Below are positions 1 to 11,450 of a stretch of 64,000 nucleotides of DNA, in pieces. The DNA comes from Nephrocerus scutellatus (taxonomy: Eukaryota; Arthropoda; Insecta; Diptera; Pipunculidae): positions 40,164,010 through 40,228,009 of the forward strand of contig OX352763.1 of the NCBI GenBank assembly GCA_947095585.1, read 5' to 3'. A model generated the notes under the pieces. The model was not told the DNA's origin. It searched no databases and was given only the letters and a program-made list of their open reading frames with translations. The number at the start of each line of letters is the position of its first letter. Position 1 is the stretch's first letter. The translations under genes and the position numbers were made by a program.

Positions 1-169
1 AACAATCGATTATTCCGCACTATTAGAAATGAAGATAGATTAGAGATGATCTGAACGAATGTCCAGAATGCTGCGTCTGGCCAACAAGGCACAGAACACC
101 TTTGATTTCCATTCAAGTATACCCTGCCTTGGAAATTCTCTCTATACCTACCCTTGACATTTCTCCCAT
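1..169. other. Unassigned flank
   Basis: No ORF, RNA gene or recognisable element end is visible here. The segment leads into the inverted repeat that follows. Confidence 0.4.
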
Positions 170-1860
170 TTAATGGGGGTCTATTTTCACCCCCTGCGGT
201 GTAGGTACGAAGCGTTTTAATGCGAAGAGATGTACTTTTGACCTTACATCACTTCACACCCTGTAACTCTAGAATGCTTCTAGCTACAAGGCCACTGGTT
301 TTTTTTAAGGAAATTAAATTCATAAGATCAAATAATTAAAATTTTCTTAAATTTTTGAAACCGTTACCGATATAAACGTCGTCAAAATCCAAAAATGTTT
401 TTTTTTCTTAAATTTTATTTTCAAACGCGAATATTTCGAAAATCGCTCTCGGATAATTTTTTTTAACAAATGCAATATTAAAACCTATTCAATCTCCTAC
501 AAATCCACCTCACAATATTTATGCATTCGGTCAACAGGAGCAGGTTAAAAGTGAAAGTTTGTTGAATGAACGAAAACGTACTTTTGACCTTACATGACTT
601 CACACCCTATAACTCTTGAATCCTTCCAGATACAAGGTTACTATTAATCTTTTTTGAAAGAAGAGTACATTTTTAAGATCAAACAATGTACATTTTTTTA
701 AATTATTAAAGCGATAGCGATATGAAGGCCTTCAAAATAAATTTGTATTCACAAACACGATTAATTCGAGAAATGCTATCGGATACATTTTTTTGACAAA
801 TGCAGTATTAAAGTCTATTCAATCTCCTACAAATCCATGTCAAAATATTTGTGCATTCAGTCAGAAAGAGCGAGATAGTGCGGGTTGTGTTACTACTATT
901 ACGTATAAAAAGATTTGCATGACGTCTCAGTGTTCCCGTGCAACAAAATTACACATGGAACGGATGCACCCTTGCCAGTTCACTCCAGGGCATAATCTGC
1001 TTCAACAGGACATGCCTAAAAGGACCCAATTTTGTGAGTGGACACTATTTTCATTTTGACCACTAATTTTATGTGTCCATTCGATGTTGTGAAATCGACT
1101 CACAAAATTAGGTCCTTCTTGGTAAGTCCTTTTGAAGCAGACTATGCACTAGAGTGAAGTGGAAGGCTGCATCCACTGCCCGTGTAATTTTATTGCACTG
1201 TTGCTGCAGGACATCATGCAACCCTTCTTATGCGTAGTAGCAGTAGTTTATCAAAAAATGTATCCAAGAGTATTTCTCGAAATAACCGTGTTGGTAAAAA
1301 TAATTTAAAAAAATTTTGTTTTGAATTTGACGACCTTTATATCGGTACAGCTAAAATAATTTAAGAAAATGTATATTGTTGGGTCTTAAAATATAAATTT
1401 CTTTTAAAAAAGACCAACAGTAAGCTTTTAGCTGGAAGCGTTCAAGAGTTATATGGTGTGAAGTCATGTACGGTCAAAAGTACGTTTTCGTTTACTTTGC
1501 AAACTTTCATTTTTAACCCTGCTCCTGTTGACCGAATGCAGAAATATTGTGAGGTGGATTTGTAGAAAATTTAATAAGCTTTAATATTGCATTTGTTAAA
1601 AAAAATTATCCGAGAGCGATTTTCGAAATATTCGCGTTTGAAAATAAAATTTAAGAAAAGAAAAAAACATTTTTGGATTTTGACGACGTTTATATCGGTA
1701 ACGGTTTCAAAAAATTTAAGAAAATGTTAATTATTTGATCTTATAAATTTAATGTGATGTAAGGTCAAAAGTACATCTCTTCACACTGAAACGCTACGTG
1801 CACCGCAGGGGTTGAAAATAGCCCCCCCTTCCATACGATTTTTTTCACGAAATTAACCAA
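170..1860. repeat. Large inverted repeat (fold-back-like element)
   Basis: Two arms of about 850 bp face each other around a centre near 1066. The outer block at 170-260 (GGGGGTCTATTTTCACC, then AGATGTACTTTTGACC) returns in reverse at 1750-1830, and the inner block AGGACCCAATTTTGTGAGT (1020-1038) returns in reverse at 1097-1115. Each arm also holds an internal duplication: the stretch beginning TACTTTTGACCTTACAT occurs at about 232 and again at about 579. The left arm has an extra segment (about 805-880) that the right arm lacks. No transposase is visible. It could be a fold-back transposon or a palindromic non-autonomous DNA element. The overlapping short ORF at 793-1059 looks like chance. 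Confidence 0.7.
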
Positions 1861-2174
1861 GGAATCATCCCTTTAAGTATTTGCCACCTTAACGGATACA
1901 CCCTGTATATATACAAGCGGAAATACCCGGCGTTTTGAAAATCATATACAAAAGCTGAATGATCGGGCTAGTCCCTTCAAAGTAAGGTTGACGCGAGGCC
2001 AATAACCTCGCCTGTAAAAAATTATTATTATGGCACCCAAAATCAGCCTCGGATACACTGATGAACGACGACGACCACGGCAACGAAAACAGCTAAACGA
2101 TTTAAGAATTTTCTAATGGAAAGTACGCTCACTGTATAGAGCTCGAGCTGCACAGCAGCTGGCCGATACCCTGT
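1861..2174. other. Intergenic spacer without a recognisable gene
   Basis: AT-rich sequence with the motif ACACCCTGTATATATAC near 1900, of a kind often found at DNA-transposon ends. No coding frame or RNA gene is supported. Confidence 0.3.
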
Positions 2175-3095
2175 CTAAATATAAGTCTGACATAACAACA
2201 ATCTAGGAGATGCGGTGGACAGGGAATGGTGTCTAACAAAAATCATATGACATATATTACAGCTGTCATAGAAGAAGCTATGCCAGAAGACTGGCGAAGA
2301 GGCATCCTGTGCCCCATAAATAAGATGGGAGATATCACAAAATGCAGCAATTATCGTGGTATAACGTTGTTGAGGACCGCGTATAAGATTTTCTCCTCTA
2401 TCCTTCAAGACAGGATAGCCACATATGCTAAAGTCATCATTAGTCCATACCAGTGTGGCTTCATCCCAGGCAAATCAACAACTGATCAGATTTACACCAT
2501 AAGGCAGGTGATGGAAAAATGTCTAGAGTTTCAAAACTCACTACACCATTTTTTTATAGACTTTAAAGCCGCCTATGATAGCATAGCCAGAGTAGAACTT
2601 TATAAAGCCATGAGAGAATTCGGCATCCCAAATAAACTGACACGACTATGTAGGTTGACCATGACCAATGCTATAAGCCAAGTAAAAATATCCGGATCAC
2701 TATCAAGCCCATTCAACATCTATAACGGGCCTCGACAAGGGGATGGACTGGCCTGCGTCCTCTTCAACCTGGCGTTGGAGAAAGTGATCCGAGACTCTGA
2801 CGTAACCGGGAGAGGAACAATCCATTCAGATACTGGCTTACGCAGACGATATTGACATCTTTGGTAGAAACCCAAGAGCTGTACAGGAAGCTTTCATCCA
2901 GATAGAGCAGGCAGCACGAAATCTGGGGCTGCACATAAATGAGAGCAAAACGAAGTACATGGTGGCCACGTCTGCGAGTAGAAGATCCAACTTTGGTCCC
3001 TCAATTCAAATAGTGGAGCGCGAATTTGAAGTAGTGCAATCCTTTAACTATCTCGGGTCAACTATAGAAGCCGATAATCCAGAAAGACGCGCACG
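2175..3095 (+). pseudogene. Non-LTR retrotransposon reverse-transcriptase fragment, frameshifted
   Basis: The frame 2226-2855 encodes RT fingers and palm: NYRGITLL, PGKSTTDQI, FIDFKAAYDSI (motif A) and GPRQGDGLACVLFNLALEK. The frame is then lost, but the catalytic box reads on as AYADDIDI at about 2836-2860. It is followed by NLGLHINESKTKYM and FNYLGSTIE, the thumb entry, ending near 3095. An endonuclease, the 5' part of the ORF and a poly(A)-like tail are all missing, so this is an inactive internal fragment. The conserved order of RT motifs makes the family call firm. The clade is not certain. A shorter relative of the YADD-to-thumb part lies at 6310-6520. Confidence 0.8.
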
Positions 3096-3411
3096 GTTGC
3101 CTTAAGCCAACAAAGTCTACTATAGTCTGTCAAGACTCTTCAAATCCAGGAACTTAACGATAACATCTGACATATAAGAGTTTAGGGATGCCAAACTGGA
3201 TGACATCGGCTCGAAATAAGGAAGCGTGAATTTTAGCGAATCGGTTTTTCTAAAAAAAAAAAAAAATCCACCCCAGCGCCACCTAGGGGGTCTTACACAA
3301 ACAAAAGCAATCCGGAGCACCTTGCGAACATATGGTGTGAGTATAAGTTGGAGAGCTTCAGTGGTTCAGCCGTGATAGTCAGACATACATACGCACCAAT
3401 GTTTTTATAAA
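3096..3411. other. Spacer between two transposon remnants
   Basis: It contains an A-run (3251-3266) and AT-rich sequence. No gene is supported. Confidence 0.3.
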
Positions 3412-4353
3412 GGGTGATCAGATTGGAGGTACTTTTTCCAATAGGCTTTTTTTGACATGTCACGCGTGACTACTGTCAAACTAAATAAATAATTTTATTC
3501 AGTATTCATTGACATTTCATCATGGAAAGACTAACGCCACAACAGCGTTTACAAATCGTACAATTGTATGACAAAAATCGACGTTCTGTGAAAAGTGTTT
3601 ATCGCGCGCTCAGGCCAACTTATGGTGTTCAGCGATGAGGCCCATTTTTTGCTTTATGGCTTCGTCAATAAGCAAAATTGCCGTAGTTGGGCTGAAGAGC
3701 AACCCGAAGCCATTCACGAACTGCCATTACATCCATGGAAAACTATCGTTTGGTGCGGCCTATGTGCTGGAGGAATCATCGGCCCATATTTCTTCAAAGA
3801 CGAGGCTGGCGCCAATGTAACAGTGAATGGCGAACGCTATCGCGCCATGATAAACGACTTTTTGATGCCGGAAATTGAAGCCCGTGATCTCCACGACATT
3901 TGGTTCCAACAAGACGGCGCTACATCCCATACAGCCCGTGACACAATGGATTTACTGCGTCCTCGTCTCGGTGAGCAATTGATCTCTCGTTTCGGACCGG
4001 TGGATTGGCCACCAAGATCGTGTGATATCACACCTTTGGACTTTTTTTTTGTGGGGCTATGTAAAGTCTAAATGTTTTGTGGATAAACCAGCTACGATTG
4101 AGGAATTGGAAGCCAACATTACTCCAGTTATTCGCGAGATACCGACCGAAGTCCTCGAGCGAGTCATTCAAAATTGGTGTTTACGGATGACCGAATTACG
4201 GTGCATCTGCGGCCAACATTTGAAAGAGATTATCTACAAAAAATAAATGTCATGAATGGTTCTAAACAAAAATAATAAAGATTGCCCAACCAATTTGAAT
4301 TTTTGTTGTTTTATTTCAATTTAAAATCCGATACCTCTAAATGGATCACAATA
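3412..4353 (+). mobile_element. Tc1/mariner-type DNA transposon with internal deletion
   Basis: Imperfect terminal inverted repeats frame the element: GGGTGATCAGATTGGAGGTA at 3412 and, reversed, TGATCCATTTAGAGGTATCG at 4350-4330. A transposase remnant lies between them. At about 940 bp it is shorter than a full autonomous copy because the transposase has lost its middle. A polyadenylation-like AATAAA is present near 4272. Confidence 0.8.
3522..4243 (+). pseudogene. Tc1/mariner transposase, deleted and frameshifted
   Basis: The ATG at 3522 opens an N-terminal helix-turn-helix start (MERLTPQQRLQIVQLYD). After about 34 codons the frame jumps, near 3620, straight into the catalytic core, so the DNA-binding half and the linker are gone. 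The core keeps FSDEAHF (first Asp), WFQQDGATSHTA (second Asp) and SCDITPLDFF (third Asp), giving a DD-D triad. A second frameshift falls in the T-run at about 4037-4046. The C-terminus (WGYVKSKCF ... VIREIPTEVLERVIQNW) continues in another frame to 4243. The protein cannot be made intact. Confidence 0.85.
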
Positions 4354-5147
4354 TATATTACTAGCTGACCCGACAGACGCTGTCCTGTCCCACTTTCAAT
4401 AAATTTGTTTGTAATAGTTTTGTGAACTTGTGAATAGCTATTTGTTTTGCGATATCGAGTCACAGTATTAGTCACATCATTGTGTTACATATTTTAATTT
4501 TGGGTCTTTTAGGGTCTTTTGGGGTTCTTTTGGGGGTCTTTAATGATTTTTGGGGATTTTAAGGGACTTTCGGAGGTCTTTTTGTGATTATTTTCGGGGT
4601 CTTTTGGAGATCATTTTGTCCACATAATCAAATGCGTTTTTCCAAAGTTTTCATTTCACCGAAAACATTCAATAGAATTATTTCCTCAAAATATATCCAA
4701 TTTATCGTTTTCCAAATTTTCCCGCCGGGAACATAACGAACAAAACAATTTTTGCTGTTTATCCGAATTTTTCGACTTTCCATTGTAATTGTCTTTGTTT
4801 CCTAGGACTATAACGAACAAAACAAAAAAACACAAAAAAAACAGTTATGGTCGCGAGCTCATACATAAATCCAATGGAAAACAGCACTTTCAGTTTCCGA
4901 ATTTTACAATTTACCGGGCATCTTTTCTATTTTTTTTTTGCATAAACCTTATTCGGACTATGGCGAATTTATAAAATAAAAGTTAGCCAAATCAGTCCAG
5001 TCGTTCTCAATTTTTTTTTCACTTTAAACTTTTCTCATATCTACCAAATATACATAAAAAATTTCATAACAATCGGTCGAGCCGTTTCGGAGCAATTGTG
5101 ACCCAAACACCGTGACACGAGATTTTTATATATTAGAAGATAAACTT
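4354..5147 (+). repeat. Degenerate dispersed repeat beginning ACTAGCTGACCCG
   Basis: It begins with ACTAGCTGACCCGACAGACG near 4360 and closes with CCGTGACACGAGATTTTTAT near 5110, a pairing common at the ends of insect repeat copies. Inside, 4495-4620 is a crude minisatellite of GGGTCTTTT-like units, and 4730-4980 is AT-rich with ACGAACAAAAC repeats. A reverse-orientation copy of the same start motif lies at about 19055. No coding frame is supported, and the superfamily is unresolved. Confidence 0.5.
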
Positions 5148-5161
5148 ATTGCCTAAAGAGA

Positions 5162-5755
5162 TAGAGACATTCCTGGTAATTGTATGGCTGCTGAACTCGC
5201 CAAACATGGAGCTACACTACCCCTATTGCCAGCATATGATTCACTAGGCATACCGATCGCTACGTGCAAGCTCATGTTCAAACGGGATGCTATAGTAAAA
5301 ACTAATTATAGATGGTCAAACGGCACAACTTGCATTGCATCGAAGCAGATCTGGCCCAAGCTAGATCCGAAAAGCTCCAAGTGTTTGATCCCCCAGAACA
5401 GGCTGTACATTAGTGCCATTATAGGTGTCATAACTGGACACTGTCTAACAGGCAAGCATGCCAACGATTTCTGCAGAAGCTGCATGGATGAGTAGGAGGA
5501 GGAAACCACTCTCCATCTACTTTGTACGTGCCCAGCCCTCTCTAATAGACGGAAGCTCCATCTGGGAGCGTTCTTTTTCAACGATCTCAACGATCTAACC
5601 CAAACTGACATTAATATTATCTTGCGCTTCACACGAAGCTCCAAGTGGTTCAACGAGTAGGCGTAGGATTTTCCTAGATCCTTGTGGTATCACAACGGAC
5701 CTTCATGGTTAGTGAGTCGGTTTTGACTGACGGCCACTTCAACCTAACCTAACCT
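5162..5755 (+). mobile_element. 5'-truncated LINE insertion with target-site duplication
   Basis: The perfect 14-bp repeat ATTGCCTAAAGAGA occurs at 5148-5161 and 5756-5769 and brackets this segment. It encodes the last part of an RNase H domain (AELAKHGATLPL) and a C-terminal Cys/His tail (CRSCMDE, a stop, then EEETTLHLLCTCPALS and KWF). It ends in a short untranslated tail with CAACCTAACCTAACCT. RNase H plus this tail is typical of Jockey-group LINEs such as the LOA clade. The internal stop near 5493 makes it inactive. Confidence 0.8.
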
Positions 5756-5769
5756 ATTGCCTAAAGAGA

Positions 5770-6104
5770 ACTCACTGAATGACTAACGCCACGGCAAAAA
5801 GGTAGGCTAAGCCCTTTATTAAAATTAAAAAATCCAAGAAATGTAATTTACAATATATCACATTCCTCACGTGTGTAGCCGATTTTAATTTATTTTCTCA
5901 GAATTCTCCCTGATTCACTGAAAAAAACAATACGGAAAACGATGACGAAATTTAACGACGCGAGTCCAAAGGCTTTAATTAAAGGATCATGGCCAAAAAT
6001 GGATCATGGTCAAAAAACCTTGACCAAGAAAATATTACAAATTATGACATAAATGAACCTTAAAAATTTTTGAATCCTCCTATTGTTTAATTCCTTCAGT
6101 AACT
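5770..6104. other. AT-rich spacer, nothing recognised
   Basis: No ORF, RNA gene or clear repeat boundary is visible. Confidence 0.3.
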
Positions 6105-6560
6105 AGTTGACGCCAGCTGCATGCCGCCTCTCCTTGAATTCATCGGACGAACAGTTAAGTTCAGGGATTCGTTCTTTAGCCGTGCAACACGTATGTGGAA
6201 TGCTCTGCCAAGCTCTGTCTTTCTACATCACTATGATCCACAGGCATTCAAAACACAAGCTCATAGACATCTGCTCTTTTCTCCTCCTTTTCCTTAACGC
6301 CCACGCTGTGCCAAGTGTGGCTTCATCAGACGATGTTGACGTCATTGGTAAAACTCGAGAGCTGTACAAGATCGTATGGGCGGCATGAAATCTGGGGCTG
6401 CACATAAATGAGAGCAAAACAGAGTCCATGATGGTCACGTTTGCGAGTAGAAGCTCCTCAATTAAGATAGTGGAGCGCGTGCTAACTTTTAAATACCTCG
6501 ATCAATTGTAGCAGCCAATAACACCAAGGCACCAGAAATATGCTCTCGGTTGATTAAAGC
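6105..6560 (+). pseudogene. Composite LINE debris: C-terminal tail joined to RT fragment
   Basis: The part at 6155-6315 encodes a typical LINE C-terminal stretch (RDSFFSRATRMWNALPSS read across frame breaks). Its nearly identical relative lies at 51255-51420. It is followed directly by a fragment like 2840-3060 (SSDDVDVIGKT, then NLGLHINESKTE). This order is the reverse of that in an intact element, so the two fragments come from different insertions. Stops and frameshifts interrupt both. Confidence 0.65.
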
Positions 6561-7224
6561 TGATATAGCCTTCTTCAGTCAGTTTGCGGTAGGGATTTTA
6601 AGATACAACATCGGATAGGTTAAGTATTCTCTGAAAGCTTTCCGTAGGCCAGTACGCCCATGTTTCAGGGACGCTGGATTTCTGGTTTCTTATTAAGTGA
6701 GCACCGACCCCAGGCTGTAGAGCCAACAATTGTTTTTGTAACAAGTAAAAACAAGCCCATGAAAGTGGATCCTTCGAGCTTTTCCAGAGTTAGCAAGCCA
6801 ATTGCTAGATTCAAAGTCGTATCCACAATACGCAAAGGCTAAAAATATTGAATGCATTTCAAGGAGAGAACGATATTGAAAGCTTGTTCAATATTTTTCA
6901 AGACCACATGCCTTTCGTTGACCAAATTTATCAAAAAAATAACTTAAATTTTCTAAAATGTTGTGTTGTTCTTTATCATTCTATCCATCTATCTAGAAAT
7001 AAATCTATAAATCAATCGTAGTAGATTTTCCATGGTTTCTATGGTCGCCATTGTACACCATCACCAAAACTTTACAATTTCTTTCCTGAACATCACATGG
7101 AAGTAGTTTTTCTCTACCACGACAGGCTTCAATGATTTCAGATACCCTTAATTACTTTTGAAAATATTTTTAAAAAAAATCTCATATCTATCTCTCTCTC
7201 TATCTCTTCTCTTCCGATCAATAG
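6561..7224. other. Region upstream of the first visible exon
   Basis: No upstream coding exon with a convincing ATG and donor could be recognised. The last 60 bases form a strong pyrimidine tract (CTATCTCTCTCTCTATCTC) leading to the acceptor AATAG at 7220-7224. This stretch is probably intron of the following gene, whose 5' end then lies further upstream or outside the window. Confidence 0.4.
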
Positions 7225-10179
7225 ACTTACTTGAAGGCTGTCAACAGTGGCGCAGAGAACTTAGAAACCATACTTTACTCGCCTCAGAGCCAACAAGAAT
7301 TGGTACCACTCGGCCCCCGCATTATTCACCAGTCGAACAAGGCACACAAAACCATTGACACTGAGGATACGGTGCAACGTTGCTTGGCCCAGGACGACGG
7401 AACACTTGTGACCGAAAAGAAAAAGACTACCGAGCACGAGGAAATTTTCGACGAAGATCTCCCAGAGAAGGACGACCATTCGAGAGGAAGCCAAGAGAAA
7501 ATAAACACAACTGTAAGTTTCTTATACATACATAAAAGAAGCAATTGTATATTCCCTATTCTTTATAACGTTTACAGGAGTCCACGCAACGTTACTACAA
7601 ACAACGAGATGAGCAAAATGTCGACATTATAGCCGGCGGTAAGGTCATAGCCACCGAGATGCGATACGCTGCCGAAACTGAGCAAATGGAAAGGGATGGT
7701 CCAGCCGAACGTCCTGGAGATTGGGATAGTCTTTCGGATCGCATACGCAAAGCCAGAAGAGCCCCCAAGACGTTATTGCAACAACAAAAAGGTGAGAAAA
7801 GAGAGAGAGTAACACTTTTTTTTGGTTATAACAATCTTCTTAACTTTCCTTGTCACCTACAGAAGCCGCAATGCAAGCCGATCGCAAAGATGCACTCACC
7901 AAACGGCCTTTGGACTTCGATCGCGAAGAGGAGACCCGCAAGGGTGAAACAATGAAATGGCTGGTATCACACTTTGGCAGTGAGTCGACGGCGTCGAATG
8001 ATTCCAGGGAAGACGATACCGAGATCGAACCTACTAAGAAGACCTTCTTCAATGTAACAATCAAATCGAATCAGACGACACCGCCGGGTGTGCCGGCTGG
8101 CGGAAAAGGTCCAGCCGAAAGCAGGCAAATGTCCAATGGCAATGGACTCATCGCCCCGTCGAAAATTATTGCTCCGGAGGCATCCACTTTGAATAAAACT
8201 AAATACTTTCAAGGAATTTCAAACTGGGCCGATCGCAAAGACGTGGGCCCCAAGCACTTTGCATCGAAAGCCTTTCGCGAAGAGCTGCAGGGAACCCTGG
8301 AGCGTAATCGCGCAAATCGGCATACAGCATCACGCGAGGAACTGCGATATGCCGAGCGATCGGTGAAGCCGAATGATACGTATGTGAGTCGCGAGGATAT
8401 CTTGCAGCAAAAGAGGCAACATAATGTGTCCGGGACGCGAAGTGACTTACGCTTTCGACGTGACTCTCGCGACGAGCTGGACGAATTGAAGACAATTCGG
8501 GCACAGAAGGAAGACCTGGGCTACTTAAGCGGCTCCCGCACTGACGTTCGTTACCGCTTGGACTCGAATGACGAACACAACAATATTAAGAATCGGAGGA
8601 GCAGTGGCAATGGCTTCCTCAAGCGGGAAGATTCTGGCTATGTTAAAGACTCAAGCGAGGATGTTCGATCTTCTCTGCATCGCGACGGTGATGTCGGCGA
8701 TGAGAAGCCACCGGTGCAGGCGGCTGACAAATACAACAAAGGTTTAATCATTCAGCGCGATGATTCGGCATATGTGTCGTCGTCAACATACTTCACAGAG
8801 ACTCGCCCGTTACCAAAGACTGTCCATGCCGCAGCACACCATCCGCTGCTGCGAACGCCCGACAGTGGCATTCGATCGCCATCTTCGATTGAACCCAGTC
8901 AAACAGACTTTAACTCACTCAACCAATCGCAGACGCCACTTCCGCCAGATGCTGGACACCGGCCAACAGTGCCGCAACGTCGTCGCGCAATCGAGAAGAA
9001 GCTCCGTCAGCAAACGAGCTATTCACCGCCTTCACCAGTGCCATTTCATCATGAGGAGCGTGATGAGCCGCCGCCGGACTACTCGCCACCGCCAAGAAGT
9101 CGTTCAGTCTCACCACTGCCAATTATAATACCACCACATCCGACCACTTATGTCGGACCGCATGCTTCCGGGGTAAATGCCGGAGCCAATGTAGGCGCCG
9201 GTGCCGGCATAATGTCTCGGAAGCAAAATCAGCGAACCCGTTTCGCTTCAGAGTCTTCTTCCGCCAGTCAACCTCAACATCATCATCAATCGCGTCCCGC
9301 AATGTCAACGCAAACCACGCAAACGTCACCACCCTCTGTTTCGGGCAGTGCATCTACAGTGGCCACACATCACCATCCGCTATCACAACATAACACACAG
9401 AAGCCACCAGCATCGAGTAAAGTCGGACAAGCTATTGGCAACTCACTACGCAAGCTGGTCGGTAAGATTAGAACGGCCAGTGCCGAACGCAAATTCCGAA
9501 TGAAATCAAAAAGCAAAAGTAGCGAGAGATCACCCTCTCCACCCGCTGTAATGATTGGCCGTTCGAACGGCAGCGGCGGCGGTGGTGGTGGTGGGCCTGG
9601 TTCGACGTATCAGCAGTACAACGTCATCGACAGCCACATTGGCGGCCAAACTGCGGGAAGTAGTGGTAACAGCAGTTTACATCATCATCATCAACAACAA
9701 CAACAACAACAACATCATCACTCAAAGCTGCAACAACGAAACTCGGTTCCAATCAACCGTGAGACGTCAAGTGTTGTCAGTAGTCTTTCGACGACAATCG
9801 GACGTGATCGAGCATCGCACCACAATCATCACAACAATCATAACGGAATTGTGCACACGACAAGCACAACAAGTGCGGAGCGCAGTACAAGTGAACAGAG
9901 ACGCGGTTCGTCTGATCTCGATTACATGGCTAGTCCGAAGCGGTACTATTTGGGCGAGGATCCCTATTCGGGCAGTTTGTTTGGCAAGGGAAACAAATAC
10001 GATCCAATGGCGATGGCCAGAAGAAATCGTGAAGCGAGAGACGCAATGGATTCGTCTGAGCCAAATCGGGATGGTGGTGGAGGAAATTTGGGTCAATATC
10101 ACAATCAGCAGCAGCTTCACAGGTCAAGACGAGGGACTTCATACGACGATCACAGGGAAAAAACATTTGTGCAACAAAG
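7225..10179 (+). CDS. Large disordered protein, exons 1-3 of the visible part (unidentified conserved insect gene)
   Basis: Three exons join in frame: 7225-7512 (ends at donor GTAAGT), 7578-7791 (acceptor TTTACAG, donor GTGAGA) and 7863-10179 (acceptor CACCTACAG, donor GTAAGA). They give residues 1-940 of a partial protein whose start is not visible. The most conserved-looking part is acidic and charged, around residues 140-240 (WDSLSDRIRKARRAP, RPLDFDREEETRKGE, MKWLVSHFGSES, KKTFFNVTIKS). Residues 320-480 carry degenerate repeats with an R-E/D-D-x-G/A-Y core (EDLGYLSGSRTD, REDSGYVKDSS, RDDSAYVSSST). Near 569 there is a PPxY motif (EPPPDYSPPP), and around 690-720 a basic block (SLRKLVGKIR). 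Gly runs (about 737) and His/Gln runs (about 774) follow. I see no enzyme fold, signal peptide or membrane segment, so a scaffold or cytoskeletal role is only a guess. Confidence 0.85.
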
Positions 10180-10449
10180 GTAAGATATGGTGATTAGTTT
10201 TGGTTAGTTTGCCTACATGCACACACACACACTTACACACAACGTTGAAGTGCTTGCAGTCCATATGTTGAAGGCAAACAAGTATGCAAATTGTTTCTCG
10301 ATCAATTGTCGATCGTCGTTTAGCGATTTAATTGCAAAGTACGTATTTTAGATTTGTAAGCATTCTTTTCTTTTGCTTAGATAGAAGTTTAAACTTAATG
10401 CATAAAATGTCAAAAAATACTGAAAAACAGGCAGTCTCCGGTGTTTTAG

Positions 10450-10625
10450 AATATAATTCTCGCTTAATTTGTTAGTGCGTTGGACGTCTGGGTGGGAGGT
10501 TCAAAGTTCGAGTCCTAGAAAAACATTAAAAATTTATTTCACGGCCCACCTCTCGCGAATCTCTGGCAAACGTCCGAGAATAATAACTGCCACGGAATGT
10601 ATAAGAAGACTGGTCAAATCTTCAC
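10450..10625 (+). repeat. Degenerate tRNA-derived SINE copy
   Basis: A B-box-like AGTTCGAGTCC lies at 10505-10515, with a poor A-box region about 35 bases upstream. The body that follows (CCCACCTCTCGCGAATCTC, AACGTCCGAGA, TGCCACGG) matches the body of the well-preserved SINE at 39805-40096 (CCCACCTCTCGCGAATGGG, AACGTTCCGAGA, TTGTCACGG). It is therefore an older member of the same family, in the sense orientation of this gene. Confidence 0.6.
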
Positions 10626-11450
10626 GAACATAAAAAACTTTAATCGAATTTTGAAATTCGACTTTATTTCGATCCTCCTTTTTTACCGCAGCTTTGTTTC
10701 GACTTTCGAGCTAGAACTTACAATCTGAAACGCTGCCCAAAAGAAAACCATACGATCTGTCAACGATCAACCGACGTCAGGTACTATGTTATATCGTATT
10801 CTTTATAAACATTTTTAGTAAATAGTTTTTTCCTAAAACATCACTGAAATTGCTAGAAACTTGGTGGTAGTAGATTTGCGAAAACGCCAACTTCGAGTAT
10901 GCTTACTGATAGATGGATACCAATTATAGTCTGTGAAGTTTATTTAGTGTAAACCGGTTCTACACAATATGTACGTTCTCGTACATGCACACATTCATAC
11001 AATAAACAACTATTTAGAGATCCATAGATAGAATTGTACAAATAACTTTTAAGTTGAAATGAATTTAATGTTGTCCGATGATTTGATTCACTGCAATCAA
11101 ACATGCATCATTCCTGGTCAGTTCAAAGGTATATTAGCATTGGCTGTGACGGAAGTGAATTTGAACCAGGGGAAAGATGAGCGAAACGACGAACGAAAAG
11201 CCCCGTTCGCTTTGTTTATCTATCACTGTCTGCCAATCGCCTATGATATGATTCAACAAATAACAAAAACAACATCAACCACTAGTTGACTTGAATTGTG
11301 ATTTGTCATCAGAATAAAAGTATTTCTGAAAAACGTATATAACCAAAGCGTTCTAAATTCATTGTGATTGTGGTCCCACCTTAGAATGATCACTGTGATC
11401 GATTGATTGATGGTATTGTCATCGTAAGTTATGCACTTACTTAGACAGTG

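Noticed and set aside
5736..5756. CAACCTAACCTAACCT resembling an insect telomere repeat (TTAGG complement)
   Set aside because: Only about three units, and it lies exactly at the 3' end of a truncated LINE with target-site duplication, so it is the element's tail. Flies also generally lack TTAGG telomeres.
9555..10193. Second long plus-strand ORF overlapping exon 3 of the large gene, plus several minus-strand ORFs
   Set aside because: Shadows of a GC-richer coding exon; the main frame has consistent splice phase and composition.
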